A DNA stretch of 64,000 bases, taken from assembly GCA_030015575.1 (NCBI GenBank), contig CM057338.1:778795864-778859863 (forward strand), given 5' to 3'. This document shows, one piece after another, positions 45,247 through 57,853 of the stretch. Position 1 is the first letter of the stretch, and the number at the start of each line of letters is the position of its first letter. Made by a program: the position numbers and the translations under genes. The notes beneath the pieces are model-generated. The model was given only the letters and a program-made list of their open reading frames with translations. It ran no database searches and was not told where the DNA came from. The DNA comes from Agapanthus africanus (taxonomy: Eukaryota > Streptophyta > Magnoliopsida > Asparagales > Amaryllidaceae).

Positions 45247-46545
45247 GTGTTTGTTTCTCGGCATGCCACCTTTTTAGAAAAGGAATTTCTTGAAAAAGAG
45301 ATTAGTGGTCACGAGGTAGAACTGGAAGAAGTTCCAGCTGCAGAAGCTACAACAGAAGATCTGGTGGAACCAGAGGATTCCGTAGTTCCCGATGAACCCC
45401 AGCCACTCCGCCGATCTAGTAGGGTTCCTCGCCAACCTGAGAGATACTACGGTTTTCTCATGGACGGTGGGAGCGAGGATTGCATCATGGAGGATGATGA
45501 CCCAACTAGCTTCGAGCAGGCCATCACGAGTGGGGACTCAGTGAAATGGCTGAATGCTATGCGGTCCGAGATGGAATCCATGTACACCAACAAAGTATGG
45601 ACTTTGGATGTTGCTCCTGAAGGGGTAAAACCCATTAGGAGCAAGTGGATCTTCAAGAAGAAACTTGGTGTAGATGGGAAAGTGGAGACTTTCAAAGCTA
45701 GACTTGTAGCAAAGGGTTTTCGTCAAAGACCAGGTGTGGACTATGACGAGACCTTTTCTCCAGTGGCTATGCTTAAATCCATCCGGATCATGCTTGCCAT
45801 CGCTGCATATCATGATTACGAAATCTGGCAAATGGATGTTAAGACCGCCTTTCTAAACGGTGATTTAGAAGAGTGCGTGTACATGACTCAGCCAGAGGGC
45901 TTCGTAGACAGTGGGAGCAGCGGAAAGGTGTGCAAGCTGCTTAAATCCATTTATGGATTAAAGCAAGCATCGCGGAGTTGGAACATCTGCTTTGACGTCG
46001 TTATCAAAGAGTTTGATTTCGTCAAAAATCCAGATGAACCTTGTATCTACAAGAATGTGGCAGAGAGTAAGGTTGTCTTCCTCGTATTGTACGTGGACGA
46101 CATGCTCTTGATAGGAAATGATATTCCTATGCTGCAATCGGTCAAGCTCTTCTTATCACAAAGATTCTCAATAAAAGATCTTGGTGATGCCTCCTGCATA
46201 TTGGGGATTAGGATCTATAGAGATAGATCCAAACGGATTTTGGGATTGTCCCAATCCAGGTACATTGACACCATACTAAAGAGGTTTAGTATGGAAGAGT
46301 CCAAGTGTGGGAACTTGCCCACGATCTCTGGAGTCACTCTCTCCAAAGAGATGTCTCCCAAGACTGATTTGGAGAGAGCTCGAATGCAAGGGATACCCTA
46401 TGCTTCGGCAGTAGGCTCTATCATGTATGCGATGCTATGTACCAGACCCGATGTAGCATACTCACTAAGTGTAGTGAGCAGGTATCAAGCTGATCCTGCA
46501 GAGAGTCACTGGACAGCTGTGAAGAGCATTCTCAAGTACTTGTGA
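45247..46545 (+). CDS. Pol segment 2: reverse transcriptase
   Basis: The open segment is 432 residues, beginning at a GTG within the integrase-RT linker (not a true start). The linker contains PQPLRRSSR. The RT begins around residue 100 and shows the catalytic Asp in QMDVKTAFLNG (residue 197) and the YVDD box at 282-285. The connection toward RNase H has LGLSQSRYIDTILKRF and ends at TGA 46543 in the conserved ILKYLRRT motif. All expected RT motifs are intact. Confidence 0.88.
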   Translation: MFVSRHATFLEKEFLEKEISGHEVELEEVPAAEATTEDLVEPEDSVVPDEPQPLRRSSRVPRQPERYYGFLMDGGSEDCIMEDDDPTSFEQAITSGDSVKWLNAMRSEMESMYTNKVWTLDVAPEGVKPIRSKWIFKKKLGVDGKVETFKARLVAKGFRQRPGVDYDETFSPVAMLKSIRIMLAIAAYHDYEIWQMDVKTAFLNGDLEECVYMTQPEGFVDSGSSGKVCKLLKSIYGLKQASRSWNICFDVVIKEFDFVKNPDEPCIYKNVAESKVVFLVLYVDDMLLIGNDIPMLQSVKLFLSQRFSIKDLGDASCILGIRIYRDRSKRILGLSQSRYIDTILKRFSMEESKCGNLPTISGVTLSKEMSPKTDLERARMQGIPYASAVGSIMYAMLCTRPDVAYSLSVVSRYQADPAESHWTAVKSILKYL

Positions 46546-46557
46546 AGGACTAGAGAT

Positions 46558-47076
46558 ATGTTCTTGGTGTATGGTAACGGAGAGCTCCAAGTGGAGTCCT
46601 TTACCGATTCGAGCTTCCAGAGTGATAAGGACGACTCTAAATCGCAGTCGGGCGTTGTCTTTACCCTTTACGGAGGGGCGGTTAGCTGGAAGAGTTCCAA
46701 GCAGGAAACCGTGGCAGACTCGACGATGGAGGCTGAATACATCGCTGCCAACAATGCTGCCAAAGAGGCTGTCTAGATCAAGAAGTTCATTACTGAACTT
46801 GGAGTGGTTCCATCCATTGAGCATCCAATACCTTTGTACTGCGATAACAATGGAGCGGTGGCTTTGGCCAAGGAACCCAGGTCCCATCAGCGATCCAGGC
46901 ATATTCTGAGGCGGTATCACCTGATCCGGGAGATAGTTGATCGCCGGGAGATTGAGGTCAGGAGGGTTGACACGAAGAACAACACGGCGGATCCACTCAC
47001 GAAGGCCATTCCCCAGACACAGTTTGAGAGACTCTTCGGGATGCTCGGTATGCGATACTACAGCAGCTGGCCCTAG
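46558..47076 (+). pseudogene. Pol segment 3: RNase H, split by TAG 46774
   Basis: The first part (46558-46776) has FTDS and MEAEY; the second (46804-47076) has CDNNGAVALA and the C-terminal ADPLTKAIPQ and LGMRY motifs, supplying the catalytic acidic residues of copia RNase H. The internal TAG lies at a conserved Trp (W in KEAVWMKKF of C1 and C2). Confidence 0.85.
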
Positions 47077-47077
47077 T

Positions 47078-47090
47078 GCAAGTGGGAGAT
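47078..47090 (+). other. Polypurine tract, family A
   Basis: GCAAGTGGGAGAT lies directly upstream of the 3' LTR. It is the same in element 1. Confidence 0.92.
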
Positions 47091-49309
47091 TGTTAGTTGT
47101 ATGTATGCCCTAGAGGCCAGTATTGTACAGATGATGTATATTATATTGGATGCTTGGACATATATAGAGATGACTTTCTTGCTCGATATGATAGTATGCT
47201 ATCTGGTTACTCTTTATCTTAATATGTACACTTGTCTCTTTAAACTGTCTTATAGTTACATGTTGGTAAAGCCCTTAGGATGTGTACTTGACAGCCTGGA
47301 CTATGATGCAGATCATACTAGTGGGGACATGGTAGTCCATAAGTACATCCTTCAAGGTCCCTAGTCGTGGGTGTATCGAGACGGGGCATCGATATACCAG
47401 TGTAGACTAGCGTATACGCTTCTCGACCCATGAGATGGGCGATGGATGATCCCATATCCATTGGTGTTTGACATCAGAGATGGTGTACGGGTGCTCAGTG
47501 GAGACTGGGTACACTGGACGGACTCGCCGAGAACTCCCAGATGGTATTATACCTCACGTCAGATGGCAGTTCTCAGGTGACACTTGTACAGGTTAGTCTG
47601 TAGACCCGAGATCGTCATAGAGTCTTGTGTGATTCCCACTGTGCTTTGATCTCCACCTTACCATGTCCATGAGGGCGTGCAAAACGGTGGTCTTTGGGTA
47701 CAGTCCCGAGTCACATGGAGGCAATGAGCGATAGGAGGGGTTTCGTCTCTCCTGGTATTGGGGGTTGATGTTGCGCTGTGCTCGTTTGGCCGTAACAGGG
47801 AAGTCCCTGGCCAGGGCTGATCAGAGATTTGCTGGTAAGTGTTACCAGTAGTTTCTCGACCCGTTATGAGCCTCACATCGGCACGACATATCGGTTATTG
47901 GGGTCTGACGTTTACCACCCCTAGACTTGATATGCGACGTATCAGACGAACAGACCGGACTGTACGGTAAGTGTTACTGGTTGGATTCACAGGAGTGTGA
48001 GCGGGCTAGCTCGTCGATCTTCTGATCGCTCAATACCCGGATGGCCGTTACGTTTAGCAGACCGCTTGCGGCTTGTGGGTGATTGATATGATCATCATCT
48101 GCTACCGGCGTATTGACGAGTCTTTAGAGTCCTACACAGAGGTTTCCTGGCTCAAGCGAAACGAAATAGGAGCGCATATGAGATATGTACGGGAGCGAGA
48201 ATAATGCGTGTATGTGATGCCGCATTTCATTCTCGCGGTTAATGTTTCGATTGGTTATATTCGATATGACCTAGTTATCGAATAATTGATTCGATAAATC
48301 GATACATTGAATACTAGTCGGTTGTGTGCGACATGACCGGATCATTGAATCAAATGTTGATTTAATGATTTAATGTATAATTATATATTTGATATATTAC
48401 TTTGCATTAACTAGTATTGGTTCACTTTATATGGATTTTCTCACTTGATGTGCAAGTTGTATATGTGATATACTTTTGTGCACATATTTGTATCATGTTA
48501 GATGATACTTGATCATTTGGTTAAGTGTGAAGAATTAAACCATGGTTAAATGATAATTAGGGTTTTGCCTTATCATTTATTTATTCATTTCTTTATCTAC
48601 TTCATTGGATAAATGAAAACAAAATGGTTTGTTTTTGTCATGAAGCTTGTTGAAGCTTCATGAAGCTTTGACCAAGGAGACCATTTTGTCTTCATGCTTA
48701 ACCCTAACCCATTCACTTACCATGGTCTATTCTTTACACTTAACCCTAGTTAGAATATGATAAGTATGGTTTTCTTTTTCATTTTAAGATATACTTGTCA
48801 TATTCTTTTCTTCTTCTTGACCTTCTTCTTCAAAAAGGAAACCTTGATGCCATCAATGGCAACTTGATTTCTAAAGTGAGAAATCCAATTCTAAAGTGAA
48901 CCCACCTCCTATTTCTTCACCCTCTACCTCTTGCCAAGTTGTTTTGGGTGTTTTCTTCACAAGTTTCACAACTTGGTGAAGTTGGAGCTTGAACTTGTGC
49001 AACCTCGACGTAGATCATCTTCGGCACGAAGCCGACGACCTATTCCGCTCACTTCTCCGATGAAGCCGTCGTGAGAGTCCGAGATTCGAGATGGACAGCG
49101 AGGGGATGACCACGTGGAGCTAAGGAAGTGGATAACCGGATCTACAAAGGTTGTAGCATCTAACTTTTAGTTAAGTAGTTAACTAGATTATCTTTTCGCC
49201 TAAACTTCTAGTCTAAGATCCGTATTAGGGTCTCTCGGCACCCATAAATTTTTATATTGGCATGTTCGATGCCTTGTGAGACCTCTATAGGGTGCCTAGG
49301 AACCTCCCA
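47091..49309 (+). repeat. 3' LTR of the young family A element
   Basis: It has the same length (2219 bp) and ends as the 5' LTR, differing at about two dozen positions, mostly transitions and with no indel. It is followed by the TATTA duplication at 49310-49314. Confidence 0.96.
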
Positions 49310-50904
49310 TATTATACCTATTGTCAGATAGCAGTTCCCAGGTGACATGTGTAAAGATTAGTTTGTCAACCTGAGGTCATCATTTGTCTCGTGTGAGTTC
49401 CCACTGTGCTTTGATTACTACCCTACCATGGTTCAAAGGAGTCTTGCAAACAGGTTTTAGTTGGGTACAGTCCCGAGCCATATGGAGGCAGTGATCGGAT
49501 CGTCGGGGATTCGTTTCCCCCGGTATTGGGGGTTGATGTCGCGTTGTGTACAGGTGGCCATCACTAGAAATCGATGGCCATGGTGGACGAGAATTACCGA
49601 TCCAAGATCGATAGGTTTTCAGGTGGTGATGTGTTTCATGCCGACACTAAATATCGCGTTGTTAAGGTTATGACTTTATCCACCCCCTAGACTCGATATG
49701 CGATACTCTTAGACAAATAGACCGGACTATATGGATATTGTCACTGTCAGGCTTAGTAAGGGTTCAGGATGAGTTAGCTCGTCGGCCTCTCTTTTGCTCA
49801 ATATCTGGGTAGCCGTTACGTACAGCTTGTGCTACTGACGTGCTTGTGGTTAAACCCACTGCCAGCGTATTGACGAATTTTTAGAGTCCCACACAGAGGA
49901 TTTTCACGGTTCAGGCGATATGGTGTAGATGACGTATGTTGGTACATACAGGTGTCTGATTAAATATGTGCACATGTTGCACAGACTTTAATCGGACGGT
50001 TGATAATAGTAGCGGCTTAGGATTAAGCCAGATTATTAAATCAGGTTTTGATTTAATAATTTATATATGTATGTATGTATATATATATATATATGTATTC
50101 TAATATTATTGTTCACTATTCATTTTCTCTCTTGGCTATTCGCATTTCTGTACGAATACACGTATGTGTATTTCGATACATGTACGGGAAAGTATTCCGT
50201 ATTTATACGGAATAGATTCTAGAAGTGGATGCCTCATTTGTATGATTTTCCATTTTTTGGAAATTCATTTGTTTCACAAATGAGGTGGAGGTGTAAGGTG
50301 GCATGAGCATGGGTCATAGGTATGGCTTGGAATTGTTTATTTGCAAATGGAAATGGGATATTTTTGTGATGAGAGAGAGAGGGGGTAGCCACAAGTATTG
50401 GTGTGGACTGGGTCTTTTTTTCATAACTTTCTTCATTGTTTTCACGCTCATTCTCACATCAACACTTAGCCATTCTTGAGTTTCTCATGCCATTGTTTCC
50501 TCACCTCCTTCATCTTCTATGGTTGCTCCCTTGAGCAATAGTGATGAGAGAAAAATATAGTGACACATTTCTACACCTGCACTCTCTATTGCTAGCAACC
50601 TTGGAGCGTCGGTTGCTTCGTTCGATGAGGCTGAAGCTTGTACCGTTTCCCTCAGGTGGATCATCGTAGATGGAGGAAGACCGACAACCAAACTAGATCA
50701 AGGAGCCACTAAGAACTTGGGGATGATAGTTGAAGACCGAACGACACGGATCAACTCGGTATAACCATCTAATTTCTTTTTATAGCTTCCTAGTTTAGGG
50801 TTTAAAGTAGATCCGGGCATCGGGTAATGGTAGCACCAGTTTAGTAAATTTTTGTTCTGCATTTGGCCAAGGTTTGATGGCCGGGGCGCTGCCGTAACCC
50901 AACA
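49310..50904 (+). repeat. Family B LTR, right part (B2), with TSD copy
   Basis: After the TATTA duplication the B2 LTR resumes mid-sequence (ACCTATTGTCAGATAGCAG...) and ends ...AACCCAACA at 50904, where a PBS follows. Joined with 38230-38696 it is about 2.06 kb. A TATG/TA repeat lies at about 50064-50096. The LTR carries a CG-rich segment near 50600-50760. Confidence 0.9.
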
Positions 50905-51453
50905 TGGTATCAGAGACAGCCTTTAAACCCTTAGCTATCTAGTTTAGACAATATCAAAGTATCGAAATCGAAACAATCCCAAAACTGTGCACTGCTGATT
51001 CCAGTCTCTGTTGTTTCAAAGTCTTCAAAAAATTATTTTAGCAACTGCAGAAGACTTCTTATATGACCACAAGAACATACTACAAATACGAACCCATTCC
51101 ACCCGTTATGACCCTAGCCCATGCTCATAAAAACCGAGGAGGCCGGCCATATTAAGGAATTTGGGCTTCGTATTTTGGGTGTTGTTTGGTCTCTGGAATG
51201 TTGGTTCAGTGGTATTGCAAGTTTTGCCCATTTTGGATATTATGTTATTTGTTGTTCAGGGGCAATTCGGGGTGTTTCGAAGTCAATAATTTAGCACTGT
51301 TTACAAGTGTATACCGAACTTACATTACTATCTGCGACCGTCAATGTCATCAGATCGGTACAACTTGTCTAATTGCTATAGTTCTTTTAGACGGGTTTGC
51401 GAACGTGACATTCACGTTGATATTCTGTGTTGTGCTGTGATGTTGGCTGGATT
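50905..51453 (+). other. PBS and start of the B2 interior
   Basis: TGGTATCAGAGA (50905-50916) is the PBS with its last base changed. About 540 bp of leader follow, with the nested hairpin at 51339-51426, before a D LTR interrupts at 51454. There is no coding sequence. B2 is therefore a 5' LTR. Confidence 0.8.
51339..51426 (+). other. Nested hairpin with CTATA loop (B2)
   Basis: Outer arms 51339-51350 and 51415-51426 have one mismatch and one wobble. The inner arms TTGTCTAA/TTAGACGG are kept by two U-G pairs where B3 has C-G. Confidence 0.65.
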
Positions 51454-53192
51454 TGTCACGACCCGAAATGGCACGTGACTGGCCCTTGAATCATATGAAG
51501 TCTATAGGACCCCATCTAATTCAAGTAAGCCAAAAGCCCAAAAGTCTAAATCCATTTTAAATAATAAATAAAGGAAAACCGGTTTTAAAGAAGTGGTTTT
51601 AATAGCATAAGCCGAATTATGCGTTTTAAAAACCCAAGTCTTTTCTAAAAATTTCGGCATAGTTTCCTTTGTAAATACTGGCCCCAAAAGGGGTATAACA
51701 TACATAATATGAATAAAGGCATCCCCAAGCGGGGGCTAGCTCTTCGTCAAACGATGGTCACAACCACGCAAGCAATATAATATACAACGCCGAAGGGCGA
51801 GGATCAAAACTCAAGAAAACTCAAAATCATCAAGAAAACCAAAATAATACAAGCGCGACTCTACGGTCGAAAGAAATAATACACTGGTTTTCTAAGTCTG
51901 AATAATATACAAGTCCGGTTGATGGAATTTTACTAGATACAACTGAAAATAAAAAAGTACAATGGTGGTCACGATGCGAGTGAACCCACCTACCAAAGCA
52001 ATCACCCGGAATGAAGCAGTGTGCCAGAAGCCGCAATAAAACCTGTATGGCAAAACCTACAAGAACTATGGCACAACGGGGGTGAGTTGCCAACTCGTGA
52101 GTAGAAAACATCACAGAGTAGAAATCGTATGTATGACCCAATCCTAGGTCAAACGATCAGTAATATACATCCTCAATATAATAAAGTTTGAAGCATGATA
52201 AGGTGGCAAGGGTAAACATCTATACCAAGTGTAATACCAAGTGCTCGTGTCAGTGCCCCAGGTAGCAACATATCATAAACATGTGGTGTGATCAATGTAA
52301 TCATCGTGAAAACAGTGTCAACTATATCATGAAGTCTATAAGTATGTGGATATTATCCAACTATGTAATCAATACCTGTATGCATATGGATCTCGTCCGC
52401 ATGTCAACTAATGACACAAAAAATCATGCACGTAAATATCATAAAGCATATGCATGAAAGTATGAGGATATAAATCAACGTGTGTCTCTCGCGACACATC
52501 AAAATTATGGAACCTGAGTGTCCGGCATCGACACTCAAAAACATCATGAAACCCGTGCCCAGCATCAGCACGTAAATCTTCATATATCGGGCTTCGTCCG
52601 TCCGAATCTGCCCACGGGCTCCATCAGTCCGGATCGGCCCATATCATCTCACGATTCCGGTCGGTATCCTCCGGATATCCGCCGAGTCCAAATACAATCA
52701 CGGCGCCGAGCCCAAATACAATCACCGGTAGGTAGTAGTCCCTCTGCCAGGCTCACCATATGTATACACAGCATCCCTTTCTTGCCCCGGGATACCATAC
52801 CGGGCCCCACTATGTACCCGCACACGGCCCACGGCGCCTCCTCGCATGGGGTATATATATATCAGAACCGATAAAACTCATGGTGGCTGCTGAAATATCA
52901 TATCAAGAGAAACCGGGTTTTTTTAAGACAGTACATACCTTCTTTTGAAATACCCACGGTTCTCAAATCCAGAAATATCATGGAAACAACATATCTCAAT
53001 GCGTATAATTATAAAGCATGATGTATGCGATATATAATAGAAATGTAAGCATATCAGTAAATCATGCAACATAAAACAGTAATATGCACATATCGAGGGA
53101 AAACCGCTCTTTTAAAAAGAATCCAGTTTTAAAATATATCTTGCGATTCCTAAATCTCCAAAATCAAGCCAGAATCATCTATGTATGTGCAA

Positions 53193-53300
53193 ATATGTAT
53201 GTATGCAAGTATGAGTGTACAATATGTATGTACGCAAGTATGAGTGTACAATATGTATATACGCCAGTATGAGTGTACAATATGTATGTACGCAAGTATG
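53193..53300. repeat. 29-bp minisatellite, about 3.7 copies
   Basis: Tandem units contain CAAGTATGAGTGTACAATA. It is present only in D4 among the D LTR copies in this window, so it expanded locally. Confidence 0.8.
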
Positions 53301-53354
53301 TCATGCAAGGAGTCATATCCTGATGCAACAGTCCTACTGTGTAGTGACATGGCA

Positions 53355-53420
53355 ATTATCGATGATGAAGTGTGTGAGCCGGCAAGCAGGTGTACGTAGA
53401 ACATACGCATCATCGATAAT
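53355..53420 (-). other. Conserved LTR hairpin (D4 copy)
   Basis: Arms 53355-53367 and 53408-53420 are an exact 13-bp inverted repeat, in the T-A version as in D2. Confidence 0.7.
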
Positions 53421-53543
53421 GGTGCCGGTGTCCTGATAACATAGGTTTAATATAACAATAAACACATTTAAACATGCAACGCGATGCGAATAGCAAGAAT
53501 ATGCGGAAAATGAATAATAAATACAACGGTGAAGAATCTACAT

Positions 53544-53545
<2 letters not shown>

Positions 53546-53579
<34 letters not shown>
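53546..53579. repeat. (TA)n microsatellite
   Basis: A TA run of about 34 bases in the D4 LTR. Confidence 0.88.
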
Positions 53580-53582
<3 letters not shown>

Positions 53583-54159
53583 ATACAGTTTTGCCATTTG
53601 AAATAAGACGAATCGTGGTGTTTAGAAAAAAAAGGGCTACGGTGTTTTTTAGGAAAATACGCGTCTTCTGAAAATATCCGTAGAATCCCTTGGCCTGTCT
53701 TTAAAATACTAACGATTCGTTAGTTTTGAAATAGGTATGACTCAAGTCTAGTCTAACATCTATAAGTACTACAGGACTAAACGAACAGTCTAACCGAAAG
53801 GGTATGGGAAACCACCTAAATCTAAGTCGATATATATATAAATATAATAGTCGGTGATCCCGCCTCAATAGTATCACATACGATACAATATACAATATGA
53901 CATCCTCGAGTCAAGAGTGCGGATCTACCATCAATATATAGCTCGTACGTAAATCCGTCGTACGGCATCCCAAATCTGTGTACGGGTCAATTATCACATT
54001 AATCTCATCATTTATCTATTATCCTTATCATCATATCTCATGAACTGGGGTACTGATCTATGTTTAGTACAAACAGATACCATCTATATATGTATATATG
54101 CCTGTATGAAACACACGTCTAAAGGCCCGCTAAAATCTCATGTCGTATCTTTAAGTCCA

Positions 54160-56183
54160 TGATGCACACCCCACGAGTCGCGAGGAGGCGGAATACTTTA
54201 AAAACGATTTTTCTCATAACAAAAGAAACTTGTTTTAGCTTTGCAACATAGACTTGTTCCAATTTTAGGATCTTTATCAAGCCTTAGCTAACAAAAATAG
54301 ACTAAGACAGAGAGTGCTAAGTACTATGTTCAAGAGTTATACCCTCATTCCTAGTCCTTCGGGTCTTCAAGTGGCTCTTTGCTCCTTGGTTCAAGCTTCC
54401 TCTTGATCTCCTTTCTTTTGCTTCCTCTAGGTTTTGAAAGAGTTCGGTTGCCGGTCTCCTTTGTGTCGAAGATGGATCCACCCGAGGGCCTATGGTCAAG
54501 TTCCCACCTCCATGAGATAACTTAGTGATCTTGCTTGCTAGGGAAGATGACTAAGTAGATATAGAAAGAATGTGTATTGGACTAGTTGATCTCAAAGCTC
54601 ATTGTTTTGCAACACATGCAAGTGTATGAGCTTGAGGAAGAAGGAGAGAAGAAACCTAGGAGAGAGAAAGCTTTTGTGTTAATGATAATAGAAATGCGAA
54701 GAGAGAATGGCTAAGTATTGAGGCAATAATTCGTCCATGGAATTAAATAATCTCACAAATTACAACGTTACTTGAATAGTAGCTCCAAAGTGAATAAACA
54801 AATACTTAGCCATGCTTTCAACCCATGCCTTAAAAATCTCCTCATTTCCACCTCATTAATCCTTTAAGAAAAAAAGAATAAAACAATAATGAGGTGTCTC
54901 CTTCTAGAAGCTTATCCTTGTGAAATTACAATAATGCCCTTTTCCGTATTTCCATACCCGTATCCGTATTCCGAAAAATACGGATACACTGAGATCAGTA
55001 TAATCCAATACTACAATACTAGGATCCGGCTTAAACCAAAGCCTGCTAGTGTTATCTGTCCGAACGTCATTCGAGTAGCCAGTACACGAATGTGATCGAA
55101 ACCCTGCCGTAAGACCATACAACGTCTACATCGTCTCACCTGATCCAGGGAAACCCTCTGTGTGGGACTCTAAAGACTCGACAGTACGCTGGCAGTGGGT
55201 TTAACCATAAGTCCGTCAGTGGCACTAGCTGTACGTAACGGCAACCCAGGTACGTGTCGAAAAAGAGGCCGACGAGCGAACTCGTCCGTAACCCCTACTG
55301 AGCCTGTCCGTGACAATATCCGTGCAGTCCGGTCTGTTCGTCTGAGAGTATCGCATGTATGGTCTAGGGAGGTGGTGAACGTCAGACCCCTAACAACCGT
55401 ACAAGTCATGCCGGTGTGGCTCAAGACCATCTGAGAATCTACTGGTCAGTCGACCAGTAATTCTCAATCAGCCCTGGCCAGGAACTTATGGTAATGACCA
55501 ACCGATCACAGTGCGATATCGACTCCCTATACCGGGAGAGACGAATCCCTAACAGTCGCTCACTTTCTCCATGTGGCTCGGGACTGTATCCAACTAAAAC
55601 TTGTTTGCACGACTCCTTTGAACCGTGGTAAGGTAGTAATCAAAGCACAATGGGAACTCACACGAGACAAATGACGACCTCAAGTCGACAGACTATCTGC
55701 ATATATGTCGCCTGAAAACTGCTATCTGACTCTAGGTATAATTCTATCTAGTGAGTTCTCGGCGAGTCCTATCCGGTGTACTCACACCCAGTGAGCATCT
55801 GTATACAATCTTAGGTGCACCTCACCAATGGATGCGGGACCAATCCATCGTCCCTCGTCAGGGTCTAGATATGTATACACTAGTCTACTCTGGAGCATCG
55901 ATTCCCAGTCTCGATACTCCTGCGACTAGGGACATTTAAGGATGTGCCTGTTGACCATCCAGCTCCCACAAGTATGACTGCCATCACAACGCCGGTAGTC
56001 AGGAAAACACCTTACGGGCTTTATCAACATGTATACAATATATGAAATACAAAGTAAAATATATCACATGTTAAGATAAAGACAAACCAAATAGCGTAAT
56101 ATCATATCAAGCAAGATTGTCATGTACATACATATCCCTAGCATCCTATAGAATGAAGGCCTCTAGGGCATATATATCGAACA
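54160..56183 (-). repeat. 3' LTR of C1
   Basis: About 2.02 kb, TG/CA ends. It aligns with the C2 LTR at 60615-62583 apart from the N gap there. The left border is approximate by a few bases because the two copies differ there. Confidence 0.85.
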
Positions 56184-57853
56184 ATCTCTCACTTCTACTA
56201 AGGCCTGTAATTGGCACAATGAGTACCCACTGTCGGCACTAGATCCAGTTGCTGGCGTACCGCATGCCCAACATCTCAAACAACCTCTCGAACTAGACTT
56301 GAGGGATGGCCTTGGGGAATGGATCTGCCGTGTAGTCTTTTGTGTCCACTCTCCGCACCTCGATCTCTTGGCAATCCACGATCTCCCTGATCAGGTGATA
56401 CCGCCTCATGATATGCCTGGATTTCTGATGGGACCTTGGTTCCTTCGCTAATGCTACAGCCCCATTGTTATCACAATACAAAGGTATTGGATTGGCAATG
56501 GACGGAACCACCTGAAGTTCAGAGATGAACTTCTTCATCCAGACAACCTCTTTCACGGCATCGTTAGCAGCTATATACTCAGCTTCCATAGTTGAGTCTG
56601 CGACGGTATCCTGTTTGGAACTCCTCGAACATACCGCCCCTCCATTGAGGGTAAACACAAAACCCGAAACGGATTTAGAGTCATCTTTGTCACTTTGGAA
56701 GCTGGAGTCGGTAAAAGACTCGACCTGGAGGTCCTCCATTACCGTAAACTAAGAACATCTCCATAGTCCTTCTTAGGTACTTAAGAATGTTCTTTACCAC
56801 TATCCAATGTTTCTTACCTGGGTAAGACTGATACCTGCTTACCACACTAAGTGCGTAAGCTACATCTGGTCTGGTACATAATATCGCATACATTATGGAT
56901 CCTACTTCCGAAGCATAGGGTATAATGCCCATGCGAGCCCTCTCTTCATCAGTCTTTGGAGACATCTCTTTGGAGAGGGTGATCCCATGACAAGCGGGTA
57001 AATTACCGCGCTTGAAATCTTCCATACTAAATCTCTTTAGTATAGTGTCAATGTACTTGGACTGTGAAAGTCCCAACATCCTTTTGGATCTATCTCGATA
57101 AATCTTAATGCCCAGAATGTAGGAGGCATCTCCGAAGTCTTTCATGGAGAATTTTTGAGACAAGAAGAGCTTTACTGATTGTAGCATAGGGACATCATTC
57201 CCTATCAGTAGTATGTCATCGACATACAAAACGAGGAAGACTACTTCACCTTCTACAATCTTCCTATAAATGCATAGTTCATCTACATTTTTGATAAAAT
57301 CAAATTCTTTGACCGTCTCATCAAAGCAGATGTTCCAACTCCGCGTTGCTTGCTTTAATCCATAAATAAATTTAAGCAACTTGCACACCTTTCCACTACT
57401 CCCACCATTTAAGAAACCTTCTGGTTGATCCATGTAAACACTTTCTTCTAAATGTCCATTTAGAAAAGCTGTTTTTATGTCCATCTGCCAGATTTCATAG
57501 TCATGGAAGGCAGCAATGGCAAGCAGGATCCGAATGGATTTAAGCAAAGTTTCCGGGGAAAAGGTTTCATCATAGTCCAATCCCAGTCTTTGACGAAAAC
57601 CTTTTGCAACGAGTCTAGCTTTGTAGGTTTCCAGTTGTCCAAATGCACCAATCTTCTATTCGAAGATCCATTTGCATCCAACTGGTTTCACCCCAGGAGG
57701 AGCAACATCTAAAGTCCATACTTTATTGAGGTACATGGATTCCATTTCGGATCTCATAGCATCCTGCCACTTCACCGAGTCTTTACTCGTGATAGCCTGC
57801 TGAAAATTAGTAGGCTCATCATCATCGATAATGAAATCCTCTCGATCCCCATC
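56184..57853 (-). pseudogene. pol: Copia pol fragment of C1 (RT and RNase H)
   Basis: Reading leftward: linker end (DGDRED...), RT with KARLVAKGFRQR, QMDIKTAFLNG and YVDD (57214-57225), the connection, then RNase H with FTDS, MEAEY and CDNNGA. Lesions visible against C2: a stop about 57660 in WIFE*K; a one-base insertion near 56740 (GG in place of G before ACCTCC) that splits RT from RNase H; and a CAG-to-TAG stop at about 56290 in the C-terminal motif PQVQFERLFEMLGMRY. It has no integrase because B3 interrupts the gene. Confidence 0.92.

Larger units (their letters stand above)
43747..47076 (+). pseudogene. pol: Copia pol of the young family A element, four in-frame stops
   Basis: Protease, integrase, RT and RNase H lie in one continuous reading frame with no frameshift. 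It is broken by TAG at 44989, TAA at 45157, TGA at 46543 and TAG at 46774. The TAA was created by a 24-bp tandem duplication (from 45137). The TAG at 46774 replaces a Trp codon that is intact in C1 and C2, a G-to-A change at a CHG site on the other strand, as expected from deaminated methylcytosine. Conserved motifs between the stops are intact, so decay is light. There is no Gag upstream and the true N-terminus is unknown. Confidence 0.92.
38697..49309 (+). mobile_element. Complete young family A Ty1/copia element, 10.6 kb
   Basis: The two LTRs are 38697-40915 and 47091-49309, both exactly 2219 bp, with TG/CA ends. A PBS (40917-40928), a PPT (ending 47090) and perfect TATTA duplications (38692-38696 and 49310-49314) complete the structure. 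A by-eye comparison of the LTRs gives about two dozen differences, roughly 99% identity, so the insertion is recent in plant terms. The interior holds a 2.8-kb leader with no gag and a pol that is a single frame broken by four stops. Structurally intact but unable to make its own Gag or full Pol, it must have moved with proteins supplied in trans, unless it decayed after insertion. Confidence 0.97.
51454..54159 (-). repeat. Partial D-family LTR (D4)
   Basis: On the plus strand it starts TGTCACGACCCG at 51454 and follows the D LTR order for 2.7 kb until the family C LTR begins at 54160. The family hairpin is at 53355-53420. It appears to have inserted into the B2 leader (candidate TSD GGATT, 51449-51453). 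The remainder should lie right of the window. Confidence 0.82.
54160..57853 (-). mobile_element. Family C copia element, 3' part (C1)
   Basis: On the minus strand: pol from 57853 to about 56240, a polypurine tract (complement at 56184-56198) and a 3' LTR (54160-56183). The 5' part is displaced by the B3 insertion at 57854. The LTR abuts D4 at 54160 (candidate TSD GTCCA, 54155-54159). Family C LTRs share the TATATGCCCTAGAGGCC start with family A. Confidence 0.88.
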
